Source: Dermanyssus gallinae
Lineage: Eukaryota > Arthropoda > Arachnida > Mesostigmata > Dermanyssidae
DNA: 64,000 bases
Assembly (NCBI GenBank): GCA_003439945.1
Contig: QVRM01005471.1
Coordinates: 1-64,000 of the forward strand
Direction: 5' to 3'
Below, one piece after another: positions 1 through 10,649 of this stretch. Made by a program: the position numbers and the translations under genes. Each line of letters begins with the position of its first letter. Position 1 is the first letter of the stretch. The notes under the pieces are model-generated. The model did no database searches and was not told the DNA's origin. It worked only from the letters and a program-made list of their open reading frames with translations.

Positions 1-981
1 AGAATGAGAATGAGAGACACCACCTCGCCTGTAGACGCCGATGACAGCCTAGTTCGGCGGCGACGGCGAACGACGGTCAAGCAACACGAACGAGTGAACT
101 AACCAGCCAACCCCTCACTCACTCACTGAGTGAACGCCGAGGCCGATCAGCTGTTCCGACGGTTAACGCTCTTTCCACTAAACCTCGGAGAGAAGAGGAT
201 GGGGGCGGGGGAGGAAGGAGATGGAGACCACACGCAGCAGAGAATACCGGAGTAGAGATTTTGGAGTCTCCCTCTTTGCTACCACTTTCTCCTGGTAGCT
301 GTCTTCCAAAGAGCACGTCAACGATAGCATGACGATGATTCGAATTTCGATGTTGTTTTACCATAATGCGAGTCATTGATGAAATGATTGTTTCCTTGTG
401 TAACAAGCATCTCTGAAATAGTCGATATCTTAAGTTTGAACACAAAGGCTTTTTATATAATGAAAAAGCGGATAAATTGTTAGATGAAAAGATTAAATAA
501 TTAAATACAAAGCTCATAAATCATCTTTCATATCCCCTGTATATTCCCTTCCATTCATGAGTATATTTTGATCGTTCACAATTAATTTTACTGACAATTC
601 TTCATCTGGTATATTTCTCAGTTTGCTTTATTTCAGTTTAAATAGTAGTTAATATATTGTTGTTATATTAGACGCTTTATAGATTATAAGATAAAACGGA
701 GCAGCCAGGCCCTCATGGTCTCGACGCACCCTCACAGGACGGATTACAAAATGGCATCCCCTATCCAACCGCAGGTAGACATGCGGGATGATAGTCAGGG
801 ATAGAGCTGATTGAAGGAGAACGGCAGGGGACGCCTCTCCACGGTTTCGATGTAATGCCAAAGTAATACCGAGCCTGGGGGGGTGGGGAGGAATCCGGGT
901 TTAGTGGGTTTGCGAGTCTCACACTAGTCACGCAGGCTGCTAGTGCGCATGTGCATCATGCATTACCGAAACCTCCCAGAA

Positions 982-982
<1 letters not shown>
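1..982. other. No gene recognised; mixed unique-looking sequence
   Basis: The first ~330 bases are CpG- and purine-rich and could be the edge of a neighbouring gene's upstream region; the rest is AT-rich. Short open frames occur on the minus strand (119-517 and 649-861) but show no recognisable domain or motif. I see no repeat family shared with the rest of the window. Confidence 0.4.

Positions 983-1013
<31 letters not shown>
983..1013. repeat. Poly(A) tract, 31 A
   Basis: An uninterrupted run of 31 A residues. It could be the tail of a retroposed copy lying to its left on the plus strand, but I could not recognise a body for such a copy or a target-site duplication. Confidence 0.9.
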
Positions 1014-1015
<2 letters not shown>

Positions 1016-1675
1016 TAAACGGATTAAAGGATTAAAGTAAATCATACGTTGAGCACTGCTCTCCGCAAGGTTGAGAACAACATGACTCCCCAGCTACATG
1101 GTATTTGGCCAGAGAGTTTAAAAATTATACAAATGTAAAACACATCTCCGTCCGACGGGACACAAATCGAAGGGTAAGATGACGAATTTCCATATAGATA
1201 TTCGTCCACTTGTCCGAGCGAGAATAGCGTCATAAGTAAGACTGGACCGAAATCGTTATTTTTTGTCTCCTAAATCTGAGTCTGCTGCTTTAACGCCTCA
1301 GTGCGAGGCAGATCGTAGCTTCGTCGCAGAGCATATGTAAAGAGAAAATATTCCAGCGCCACATAGACAAGCCGGTTACGGCTGTTCTGTGGATCCCATG
1401 TCATTTGTAACACTACCCAGTGGCAGTCAGTTCGACCCCGGGGAAGCTGAAGTGTTTCAAAGACTCGACAGGATATCCCTCAAGATGAAGCCCATAATCG
1501 CTAGCCAGCGGTCCGCCTCCCTGAATTTGAAAGCTTTCTGAATTTATATTTCCAGGGAAATGATATAAAAGTATACGAAGCCAGCAGCACGCTGTGTGAC
1601 ATACTGCGCAGCAAACGCATCTGATTCAAAATATATTCTACAAGGGATGGTAAATAAAACGCATATATATATATA
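1014..1675. other. No gene or repeat recognised
   Basis: Nothing convincing was found on either strand. Short open frames carry no recognisable domain. The right edge runs into a short TA microsatellite in which the next element is inserted. Confidence 0.4.
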
Positions 1676-1891
1676 CAGGGTCAGTTCAGGGAGTATTGTA
1701 CTTCTTTCGAGTTTGATAGAGCTCGGCAAAAAATATTTTTTCCTGTGGAGGGAGGACGCGGAAACGTCTTGTTTAGGAGAGAGAGTGAAGTTTCTAAAAG
1801 TAGTTATTCAGCTTTTTTCTCCTACATAGTTGTGCGAAATCTACGTTTGCGGAGAAGAACCAAGAAGTACAATACTCACTGAATGACCCTG
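1676..1891. mobile_element. MITE of Tc1/mariner type, TA target site
   Basis: A 216-bp element with imperfect terminal inverted repeats of about 30 bp. The left end begins CAGGGTCAGTTCAGGGAGTA and the reverse complement of the right end begins CAGGGTCATTCAGTGAGTAT. It is flanked by TA dinucleotides within (TA)n tracts on both sides, as expected for the Tc1/mariner superfamily. There is no transposase ORF, so it would be non-autonomous. The autonomous partner is not evident in this window. Confidence 0.85.
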
Positions 1892-1924
1892 TATATATAT
1901 ATATACATATATACACATATACAC

Positions 1925-2157
1925 GACGTTCTTTCGAAATTAGACAAAACTAATATCGGGTACCAACTTACTGATGACTTCCGCCTTATGGGCTTAGCCT
2001 TTGCGGGATGATCTCATCCTTCTAGCCTCTACGAAATCTACTCTCCAACGGCTCCGTAATATTGCGGATCCCCTTTTGAAATCCCAGGCCTTGAAATTAT
2101 GCTAATAAAAGCTTTACTATCTCCCACCTATTTAATATGAAGGATGGTAAAGGTTTT
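1925..2157 (+). pseudogene. R2-clade LINE reverse transcriptase, part 1 (left of LTR insertion)
   Basis: Conceptual translation gives the catalytic region of a non-LTR reverse transcriptase: LTDDFRLMGLAFA, then DDLILLAST after a one-base insertion at about 2,015, so motif C is FADD. It continues into the downstream helix region (STLQRLRNIADPLL). The FADD motif and surrounding pattern are those of R2-clade RTs. The frame continues beyond the LTR element at 3,793, so this is the left piece of one LINE split by the LTR insertion. It is truncated on the left near a (TA)n tract. The element is dead, with an indel and several stops. Confidence 0.7.
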
Positions 2158-2442
2158 TGTAGTGTCCATCACCCCCATGACCGGACGGCGACCGTTACGA
2201 GTTCGCCATTCTCTCGCTCCAACAACACACGTCTTCTGCCTCTGGCTCGAACCAACGACTACTGACTCATTTATTCTCATGCCTCTTTATATACTCACAG
2301 ATTGCCCGCGCATTTAGTGACTTTCCCGCGTCTTTGCTAGTAGGGTGGCGGCATCTACTATTTGGCGCCATGTATTTAGCTTGCTTCGGCATTGCCGCCA
2401 ACCGACGCTTGTCTATGCCTGCGCTGCTACTACTATCCTACA
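2158..2442 (-). repeat. LTR (3' LTR in element orientation)
   Basis: 285-bp LTR with TG...CA ends, nearly identical to the 3,507-3,787 copy; the differences are a few substitutions and small indels. The polypurine tract abuts its right edge at 2,443. Confidence 0.9.
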
Positions 2443-2466
2443 TTCTCCCCCCCTTCATAGGCTTGT

Positions 2467-3500
2467 TTAGGCCCGTCTTTGCTCACGAACTTCCGTAAAT
2501 GACTTGGTGCGCGGTGGACGTGCTTCAGAGCGGTGCGCTGACGTCTTCATGTCACCATGTGGCGCACCCGGCGGCGGCTGGCCTCGTATACTGACCCAGT
2601 CGCCGGGCACGACCGCACGAACCTGGTTCCGACTGCCGTCCGTCTCCGTCTGCGTGCTCCTTCGGTTCGTCCACTCGCGCTTGCTTATCCTCATGTGCAT
2701 CCTCCGTCGCCTCCAGGCATTCGCCGTTGGCCCAAACGATCCCAGCGTGGCCGCTCCTTCACGCCGATCGCCTGCACATTCTGCCGCGTTCGTACACTCC
2801 CGGCCGAAATGGCCAAACTTGCCACACTTTCGGCTCCTCACTTGTTTTGTCGGGCACATTTCGGCCCCGTACTCGTGCCTCGTCCATACGCACGCCTGGC
2901 ATCCATCCGTTCCGTGTTCTCGCCCTGCCGCCAGACTAGGTCCGCTTCGTTCCGCCGGCCCTCGCTCACCAATTCGTGTCGTGCTGCAATCCATACTGGC
3001 CTCCGTGACGCACCTCTCCACGTTAACGCGGTCGTTACGGCCTGTTCGACTGTCCCGTACTCGTGGCTTTTCCATCCGCGCACGATCCACCCGCTCCGCG
3101 TTCTCGCCCTGCCGACGGCCTTGGTCTGCTTCTTTCCGGCAGCCCTCCGCTTCCCGAACCTCGTTCACCTACTCGTTTCCGCCTGCGATCCATCTGGCAT
3201 CCGTGATTGCTCCAGAATGAGGTGTCTCCTCAACACCAGGGTTCGAACGTCGAGCTTGCACCTCACCATCAGTCACAGCAGTGCCGCCAGGTACTCACCG
3301 TTGTCGTCACCGGGAACGGCTGCCGAATTTGTCGTCGGCCCTGACGTTGTCGCCTCGTCGTCTTCCTCCGGCTCCGTGCCTGGTGCCATTTCCTCCACGG
3401 TGTTGTTGGCCGGCCCATGGATGGCAGAACCGGAGGTGGGGGTGGCAGACCTGTGGCATTGTTGCACTGCCTTTTCTTTCTTCCGGATCCTGTCGGCTGC
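2467..3500 (-). pseudogene. gag-like region of the LTR element
   Basis: Minus-strand frames at 3,273-3,602, 2,838-3,083 and 2,467-3,168 read as one basic, charged gag-like protein broken by frameshifts. The longest piece (233 codons) holds two zinc-knuckle-like segments in a row. The second is KCGKFGHFGREC, matching C-x4-H-x4-C with the first cysteine of the CCHC replaced by serine; the first, around CQACVWTRH, is degenerate. A 184-bp internal duplication gives two copies of a Gln-Gly-Glu-Asn-containing module. No protease or RT motif follows. The long plus-strand open frames over the same bases (2,504-3,220 and 2,557-3,612) are composition shadows. Confidence 0.65.
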
Positions 3501-3506
3501 GCCAGT

Positions 3507-3787
3507 TGTAGTGTCCACCACCCCCATGACCGGGCGGCGACCGTTACGAGTTCGCCATTCTCTCGCTCCAACAACACACGTCTTCTGCCTGGCTCGAACC
3601 AACTACTACTGACTCATTTATTCTCATGCCTCTTTATATACTCACAGATTGCCCGCGCATTTAGTGACTTCCCGCGTCTTTGCTAGTAGGGTGGCGGCAT
3701 CTACTATTTGGCGCCATGTATTTAGCTTGCTTCGGCATTGCCGCCAACCGACGCTGTCTATGCCTGCGCTGCTACTACTATCCTACA
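3507..3787 (-). repeat. LTR (5' LTR in element orientation)
   Basis: 281-bp LTR. On the minus strand it carries a TATA-like TATATAAAG (3,632-3,640), followed closely by AATAAA (3,617-3,622). That arrangement is typical of a compact LTR promoter and poly(A) signal, and it fixes the element's orientation to the minus strand. Confidence 0.88.
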
Positions 3788-3792
3788 GTTTT

Positions 3793-5036
3793 ATTAATAC
3801 CGTTTTATTAATACAGAATTTAACGTTGAAGAGCGGCAATTGCCAGCTAAAGGTATAAGCGATCGATAGAGGTATCTGGGAGTCGACTTTCACAGCAATG
3901 GCAGAGTTGACTCCACCAAGGATATACTCCTACACTTACTCAACAGACTCACGATAGCTCCCCCTTAAACCCCACCAAAGATTCATAAATTTAAAAGACT
4001 TTCTCATTCCCCGCCTCCTATATAAACTGGTCTCCAATCCCAGACCATCTTACGCACTCCTTAGTGACCTAGACAAAGACATCAGAAAGGTTGTTAAGTC
4101 GAAATGGTTTAAGCTCGAAAACTCGGTGCCGAACGGCTACCTGTCCATGCACACAGCACACGGCGGTCTGGACATCCCCTGCCTCTAAACATTTATCCCC
4201 AGACTCCGCCTCTCCCGTCTGACAGCACTACAACACTTCACGCACTTTGGGGTCCAATGGATGCTAACTACCTAGCACTTCAAAAAAGAACTTGCGAAAA
4301 CAAGACTTCATTGCGAGCGCTTGGGAACCTCCATTGAGACCGCTACACAAGAGAACGATTACTGGTCTCAACAACTACACAACACGTTCGATGGGGCACA
4401 TAAAAAAAACACACGAAACGCTCTTTGTACATTACTGGATTAAGGGTATGCCCTACCTATCTGGTAAGGAGTATTTAAACCTACTAAAGCTCAGGATCAA
4501 CGCACTACCAACGCGTGCCAGATTGGCCAGGGGACGTCCGGGCTACAATAAACGTTGTAGGCTCGGGTGTCATGCGCCTGAGACGTTGGCTCATGTCGCT
4601 CAGATGTGCGATACAACACTAAAACAATTTATAAAGAGACATGACGACGTCTGTGATTGCGTGGCGCGTCCTCTCCGCGAGAGGGGTCATGAGGTGGTTC
4701 GTGAGTGAGTATTCCGTCGACCGGGCGCACCGGGTAATAACAACACCTACCGAGGTCTGTGTTTAGATGCCGAGGTTTGCGGCCCGAACCGGGACCTGGC
4801 AAAAGCGCGGCAGGACAAGATCACCAAATATGACGTCGAGTTCCTAAGAGCGGCGCTTCCCGACCCGCAAAAACCTCGCAGATTCGGATCCATCACTATT
4901 TTTATGAGTGGTGTATGGGACTCCGAATCTGCGGGCCTCTACCATCAAGCAAGGACACGGACAGCTGATTCTGAATCTCACGTGACACCTTTTCACCACC
5001 GCCGAGTGTGCAAACGTATTGTAAATGATTAATAAA
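3793..5036 (+). pseudogene. R2-clade LINE, RT C-terminus and restriction-like endonuclease domain
   Basis: Continues the RT interrupted at 2,157. It reads RYLGVDFHSNGR, then a typical R2-clade thumb (LLNRLTIAPLKPHQR with frame changes) and LRINALPTRARLARGRPG. A C-terminal zinc motif follows (CRLGCHAPETLAHVAQMC), then KRHDDVCDCVARPL at 4,292-4,708. A degraded restriction-like endonuclease region reads KARQDKITKYDVEFL. An AATAAA lies near 5,030. These features match the R2 clade, whose best known members insert into 28S rDNA, but no rDNA flanks this copy. Stops and frameshifts make it a relic. Confidence 0.75.
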
Positions 5037-5755
5037 TCATCACAATATGTTCTATATATGTATTCGTTTTAGTCACATGTATAATCAGACCATTAATATT
5101 CAACTAACTTTGTAGAGGTACAAGAGCCTGCTAAGTGTGGAAAACGGCTTGTGGAGAAGAGGATCAAATCGTCGACGTAGACAACCTTGACGAACTTGAG
5201 ACGTTTATTGAATAACAGATGACGCCCCATTTTAATACAGAGCATAGGAGAAAATTAAATTGTTCCTCTGAACCACGCCCCTTGTTTGAACTAATGGTTC
5301 AATCCAAATGCATTCTTTTGTCAGAGATAACGGTGCTCTCTTGAAGAATTGAGACAATTAGCTGGAGATATATGAGCGGATTTCCTCCAATTTCCGCGAG
5401 ACTGTGTCAAATGCAGATCTAACGTTCACAGAAACAGCTTAAGAATTAACCTTTTGGCTGCGTTCGACCAAACTTCGCAAAAAAGCACAGAGTATGCAGT
5501 TATTGCCAACGTTCATCTTCTAAATCCTTGCCGATATTCCGGCAAGTCATCCACGTTGTCGACAAACGCCTCCAGTCGCTTGATCAATATTTTGCCAAGA
5601 TCTTATATACCACACCCTTTTTCGCAATGCCATGCCAAGATAATGGAAAAAGTGAGTTGCCTTTTCTTTTCGGAATGACGCTTAAAATTTCCCCCCATAA
5701 CGAGGGAAATGATGCATAGCTTGCATCTGAGAAAGCATTTAATTAAATGTATTTA
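5037..5755. other. No gene recognised
   Basis: AT-rich sequence between two LINE relics. Overlapping short frames on the plus strand (5,454-5,719) have no recognisable domain. Confidence 0.4.
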
Positions 5756-6330
5756 AGTCCTTTAGTTGCACGTATACTTTTTAACGTCGATTGGGCTTTG
5801 GCCAGAAAGGGGAGTCCTTGCCTGTGGGCAATGAACCAATTATCGGCGCATTGTTTCCGCGTTGAATTTCAACCGATATTCTTTGTATGAACAACTGCCA
5901 TGCCCTTCTCTCGCCGGTTGACGTTGCGCTCCGCCAGAAAGCTCCTTGTGATTTTTTCATTGGGCCTAATGTCTCGAAGGCGATTGGTTGAACGGTAAAG
6001 TTTTGTTCCGGGTCACGATATTATGCCAACTTATGATCTTCAGCAAGGCGAGCGGCTGCTCCGACATTCCGGCTGGCATGGCGAGCATATGAAGCGGCCA
6101 ACGGTGACGTCGTACACGAGGCAGCGACCTTCACTCCATAGAACTAGAGTCAGGCCGTTTAAACGTAGTCGGCTGTTGGCTGACAAACCGACCGGCTCGA
6201 TGACTGCAGGTATAACTGCATTGCCCGGTGTATTACGTCGCTCAAAACCAAATACCTGGAGAAGGTGAAAAGCACTGGTAAGCGGGTCCAAACTGCTGGA
6301 ATACTCCCGTCTAAGCACTAGGGATCACCT
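5756..6330 (-). pseudogene. 3' end of the LDDGTL-type reverse transcriptase family
   Basis: Minus-strand translation (best frame 6,040-6,318) gives NAVIPAVIEPVGLSANSRLR followed by LTLVLWSEGRCLVYDVTVGR. The downstream sequence to 5,756 aligns by eye with the last 300 bases of the relic at 62,083-63,720. The SEGRCLVYDVTV stretch lies where related proteins carry a W..G..L.WDVTV nuclease-like segment. Both copies are 5'-truncated or broken. It was assigned by similarity between the two copies and from memory of the family pattern. Confidence 0.65.
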
Positions 6331-6940
6331 TATACACTTCATTTGTTGGCTGGTCTACTATGTTACAAATTGCAAAATTTTTGTTGATTTTTTGAGAGCT
6401 CGAAGAAACGCGTCCGATCATTATTAGTGCTGGGTTTGCCTATTGAGCAGTTCAGGCCACTGCAAAGTAAAGTTGGATTTTGTAGAGCAACTGTATCGAG
6501 CGAGCGACACAGCTTATCAAGTCGATCAACGTTGTATTTTACCAGTTCTGTTATTGTACTAAACGGCTACTCGTTCGCTTGGTCTCTTTGGTCCCGGTGA
6601 CTGTTGTGTCAGACACTTATCGGTGCAACGTTCTCGTTTATGCTCGCTGAGAACCATCTCCCTGTTTCAATAACCTCATGGAACGTGGATACTTTTGCGT
6701 ATGCGAGAAAATCAGTGTTCTGATGCCCTCGATATTCCACTGTATTAACTTTAATTTTAGTTTCCGCCCGCACAAGAGAACGCTAAATTTAAAATTGGTA
6801 CTAACCTATGTCCATCAAGTGATTCTCGGATAGGGCAGTGAACGGAATTTGTGAGAGGTAGAGGTTGGCCTTAATGGGGGGAAACCCAAACAAATTACCC
6901 GAGCAAGTCCGCTGTTGAAGCGCTTACACTCTAAGCTGTA
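6331..6940. other. No gene recognised
   Basis: No open frame of substance and no repeat shared with the rest of the window. It ends at the TA preceding a mariner terminal repeat. Confidence 0.4.
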
Positions 6941-7708
6941 CAGGTAGTTCAACAAGTTCTTAAAATTAGCTTTTCAGATTTCGAAATTTGGCTTTCACCG
7001 CCATTGGAAACGGCAACTTTTCGACTGCTAGCAGTCAAAATATTATGGTGATTGGCCGTTGCGATTTCGTTGGACCGCTTTTCCCGTGCAACATATCGGC
7101 GTGATTTTGAAATATTGAGAAAAAAGAGTTTCGAGTGGTTATCAAGCATTTTTATTTCAAAGGTTGGAATGCGACCCAAGCGAAAACTGAGTTAGACGAA
7201 ATGTACGGTGACTTTGCTCCATGTTTTGCCACTGTTTCCAACTGGATTAATGAGTTAAAAAGAGGTCGCAGGAGCACCGAGGATGAACTACGTTCAGGAC
7301 GCCCAAAAACGGCAACTGAAGAGGAAAACGTGGAGAGCGTGCGGAAAATCGTTGCCGCAGATAAGCGACTGAACATTAGGGAGATAGCGGAGGCCTTGGG
7401 GATCAGTTTGGGTAGTGTGCATTTCATCCTGCACGAGAACTTGAAGATGAAAGAACTCAGAGCAAAATGGGTGCCGCATTTGCTCAACCAAGGCCAAAAC
7501 GACGCGCGTGTTTCCGCTTCACAGCGAAATTTGGCCAAGATGTCGAAAAATCCGTCGGATTTTTGGCGCAGATTTGTGACCGTCGATGAAAGCTGGGTCC
7601 ATCACTACACTCCCGAGACCCAAGATGTATCTCGCCATTGGTTTGCACTTGGTGAAGGGCCTCCGAAGAGAGTGCGGACAACGGCATCGGCCGGAAAGAT
7701 GATGACGA
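6941..7708 (+). mobile_element. mariner-like element, 3'-truncated, dead transposase
   Basis: It begins with CAGGTAGTTCAACAAGTTCT right after a TA, a mariner-type terminal repeat. The transposase frame starts around 7,114, where an ATT (Ile) stands in for the expected Met (IEKKEFRVVIKHFYFKGW). It keeps the HTH-like N-terminal domain (WNATQAKTELDEMYGD, RSGRPKTAT, then REIAEALGISLGSVH) and the first catalytic Asp in FVTVDESWVHHYTPET. Homology stops near SAGKMMT, about residue 190 of the usual ~345, so the second and third Asp are lost. The open frame then runs into repeat U (7,709 on), whose sequence abuts the break. Confidence 0.85.
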
Positions 7709-9030
7709 TTTATCTATTATTACTAAATTTGCAAAAACACGAGGAACAGGAATGTAGAGCTCTAAATAGAGAGCTGTAGTTCGTCATCATGTTCACTGGT
7801 GAATCAGTGTTTACATCCTATTATGAGTTAAAAATATATATACAAACGTAGCCAAGACAAATTATGTGAAATGTCCATAAGTCAGCGCGGTGTGTATCCA
7901 ATGGTGTTTTGTCATGCAGCGTTTTTTAAATATCGTTTAAATACCTGTACGGTTAATCAACTCATCTCGATAGACGAATGAGATACTTTTGTCTAGGCTT
8001 TCAATTGCGGGTACTTTGCACGTCTGTGCGTAGATGACTATATTAACTATGAACATATTATACGTGCTTTTGTCTTAGATCTCAATTACCGTATTGTGCA
8101 CGCCGTTAATAATCATCGGAGTTTCGTTTGCTGGTATACAGAAAACGGAGCGGTCATTTTGGCGGAAAGGTGTTGTTCAGCATAGTAAAAGAAAGCAGGA
8201 TTATAACCTGAATGAAACGTGTTAGCAGAACCTCGGTGGGTCTGTCGCCTCTTAAGTATCTCTCACTTTTCTAGTCAGGCAATAATCACTGTCAATTGAT
8301 TGAGTGATTATTTATAAAATCATCGGATGTATTGTACGACAATGTTTAATAACAAATTATCGTGTATTTAATCGACATCGTCGCTAACGGAGTCAGGAAT
8401 CGACATAGTCTGCCCTCTAGACTTTCTTGCGAGCTTTTTTATTCTTCTGGGGTCTGATAAGATGTTTGTCGTAACGGACCATCGTCACGGAGAAGGGCAG
8501 AGTAATCCATAGGACAACGCGGATAGCCTGGTCGTCTAAGGACATAAACCGCTTGTTCCGCGACCTCGCCCTTACTGCTTCTCCATGACCCTGTGCGTTT
8601 TGTACGTACGCCAACACTGAATAAAACTGTAGTATCCACCACCCTAACGACCGGACGGGACCGTTACGAGTTCGCTAGTCTTTCGCTCAAACAACACACG
8701 TCCTCTGCCTGACTCGCACCAACGACTACTGATTCATTTATTCTCGTGCCTCCTTATATACTCACAGATTTACCCGCGCATTTAGTAACTTCCCGCGTCT
8801 TCGCCACTGGTGAGACGGCATCCTCTATTTGGCGCCCTGTATTTAGTTTGCTTCCGCATTGCCGCCAACAGACGATACATATACCCGCGCAGCTTAACGG
8901 ACGCTGCTATCCTACAAAAACGTTAGCGACCTTTGATCAAAGTGTAATGCACTATGGTCCGTCGTTGTAGCCGGGCCATCATCGAAGTCTTGTTGTTGTT
9001 CTATCTTTGGAGCAGACTACCATTCCCGTG
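7709..9030 (-). repeat. Repeat U, copy a (minus strand), split by a solo LTR
   Basis: The reverse complement matches the U copies at 30.7-31.8, 39.4-40.4 and 12.7-14.1 kb over most of its length. Read from 9,030 down to 7,709 it contains the second half of the U open frame (8,627 to about 8,380, including SVGVRTK...RDDGPLRQTSYQTP in shifted frames) and then the conserved 3' tail. An AT-rich block follows, and then the segment that elsewhere precedes the U promoter. A solo LTR interrupts it. The U ORF is broken by stops and frameshifts here. Confidence 0.7.
8628..8916. mobile_element. Solo LTR of the gag-only LTR family
   Basis: 289 bp with TGTAG...CTACA ends, clearly related to the LTRs at 2,158 and 3,507 but more diverged. 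It is flanked by a perfect 5-bp target duplication, AAAAC (8,623-8,627 and 8,917-8,921). The solo state implies LTR-LTR recombination after insertion into repeat U. Confidence 0.88.
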
Positions 9031-9195
9031 GCAAAGAATTCTGGTTTTTGCACTTCGAGGAATGTCTCCACATGTGTTTTACTGTTTCTTGTGAAGTTAA
9101 TTTATATCTCTGTAGAACGTTTTGCAGATGTCTAAAGAGGTAGCAGTCCCACGGCACGACGTCCTGTGAGTGCGGCCAAATTTCCCAATCAAAGT
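9030..9195 (-). pseudogene. mariner C-terminal fragment beside repeat U
   Basis: The minus strand reads WDCYLFRHLQNVLQRYKLTS and then a degraded tail. This is the region after the third catalytic Asp of a mariner transposase, where family members read D.FLF..LK..L.G..F. The same fragment sits upstream of the U ORF at 30,490 and 39,158 on the plus strand, so it travels with this version of U. Confidence 0.65.
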
Positions 9196-9205
9196 CTGCT
9201 ATCTT

Positions 9206-9283
9206 CCGGAGACTAGGCACACTTACATGCGAACTCGCAATATTCCGGAGACTAGGCATATTTACATGCAAACTCGCAATATT
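9206..9283. repeat. Two tandem 39-bp repeats
   Basis: Two adjacent copies of a 39-bp unit beginning CCGGAGACTAGGCA and ending TCGCAATATT. They differ at a few positions. There is no coding context that I trust. Confidence 0.9.
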
Positions 9284-9299
9284 TTCTGTATACATATCT

Positions 9300-10035
9300 A
9301 TTCATCATTATATTGGTAACCAGTATGCATTGGATGTTAAACGAAACCTACATTAATCTTATGTATTGTGTACTTGATTGTAGCGGCGCTGTGTCTATTT
9401 CAGTAAATACAAGCATATGGTATCTATTAATATCGCATTTTCCACAAAATCCACACACACAATCACCGACCTCAAAACACTGTCGACTTAAATACATGTG
9501 GTCATGGTAGCCGTGTCAAGTCACTCGACGATCGCCAAAACAGTGCCATTAATTTTGATGCGGCGGTCGGTTGCGTAGGCCTTCTGGGCAAGTTGGAAAC
9601 AATCTCTATTTTTTGTTCGAATTAACCATAGTCGAAGTAAGGATGCACCTGTGTGATTATCTGAGTAAATTACTTGAAAAAGCAAGTAAGCAGGAAGCGA
9701 AGTGGGAGTGTGCCAAAACAATTACAAGCATCCTGACGATCATAATGCAAAACACTGATCTGATGACAAATCAGATCCCAAAATATTCAGTTGTGAAGAT
9801 GACCTAATACACGTCTGAAACGATTTGATCAGTGAGATATTTCATCCAAGACAACTAAGCCCCAGTTATGTCGTGTGAATTAAGATCAAGTAGAAAGAGG
9901 AATAGAGTGCATCAACACAGGCCAGAACTCAATGTAAACACAAGCAAGGCGTGCTCGGGAGCTAATGTCAGGTGAACAGCTGCCCTGTACAGTGAAAATG
10001 TTGATCAGGTGTGTCATCATCTACTGAAATGAATG
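9300..10035. other. Mostly unassigned; holds a short LINE RT relic on the minus strand
   Basis: At 9,530-9,700 the minus strand encodes KAYATDRRIKINGTVLAIVE, matching the RT relic at 46,735-46,800 (ADRRIKISGTVLEIVSHF). Around 9,960-10,030 there is a segment of about 60 bases whose reverse complement recurs at 46,110-46,170 (TAGTAGATGATGACACACCT). The rest shows nothing I recognise. Confidence 0.5.
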
Positions 10036-10039
10036 TAGT

Positions 10040-10640
10040 TAAATATGCAAAGTTAAAAAAGAAAATCGAGATTTATTCAGATTAGAGATTTATTCAGTAT
10101 ACAGATCTCCGAATGGAGTTGCGTCTGATATTGATAAATTCTTAGAAAATTATACCTACTAAATTTGTAAGGCTGGTAGTGGAAGTATTAATAGTCTCAT
10201 ACTAGGCGACCAAAACATAAAAATTCTGGCAGATAATGTATATGCAGACAAGTATTTGGATGTAATAACGACCCAAAAGTGTGAAATAAGTTTTAGAGGA
10301 TATAAACATAAAATCAGATTCAATAATTAAACATTCCATAATTAGTAAAATGTGTAGACAGACTCAATCATTCTGCCCTGGTAATCTCGATCTCCGGAAT
10401 AACCAGACTAAAAGTTAATAATATTAAGATACACATTATATATAGCCTTGAACAGGTTAGTGATGTATTACATATAACGAACTGGTTTTTATATAATAAA
10501 ATATCCGATTCAAATACTGCTGCAATACATCTAACTGAATTAAAATATAATTACATTATGCTCCAAGGAAATAGCTCTGCGTCAAAGCAAGCATAGACTA
10601 ACGTTAACGCGGAGATAATTGTTCACGCCATGTGCTAACA
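10040..10640 (+). pseudogene. AT-rich relic of a LINE endonuclease domain
   Basis: Plus-strand translation with many stops reads YRSPNGVASDIDKFLENYTY, then SLILGDQNIKILADNVYADK and YLDVITTQKCEISF. This is the order seen in APE endonucleases of CR1/L2-like LINEs: Y..PN, LGD.N, then the loop before the SDH motif. It is heavily decayed. Confidence 0.55.
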
Positions 10641-10649
10641 TAAAAAGTC

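Larger units (their letters stand above)
2158..3787 (-). mobile_element. Gag-only (non-autonomous) LTR retrotransposon
   Basis: A complete 1,630-bp element with LTRs of 285 and 281 bp that begin TGTAG and end CTACA. It is flanked by a perfect 5-bp target duplication, GTTTT (2,153-2,157 and 3,788-3,792). On the minus strand the right LTR is followed after two bases by TGGCGCAGCCGACAGGATCC, a plausible primer-binding site (3,485-3,504). The left LTR is preceded by a purine run containing AGGGGGGGAGAA (2,443-2,455), a plausible polypurine tract. The 1,064-bp interior holds only a gag-like region, with no protease, RT or integrase, so it would depend on a relative's enzymes. It is inserted into an R2-clade LINE. 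A solo LTR of the same family lies at 8,628-8,916. Confidence 0.88.

Noticed and set aside
2504..3612. Two long plus-strand open frames (238 and 351 codons)
   Set aside because: They overlap the minus-strand gag-like region, have Arg/Pro/Ser-rich antisense composition and no motif; the LTR orientation signals also point to the minus strand.
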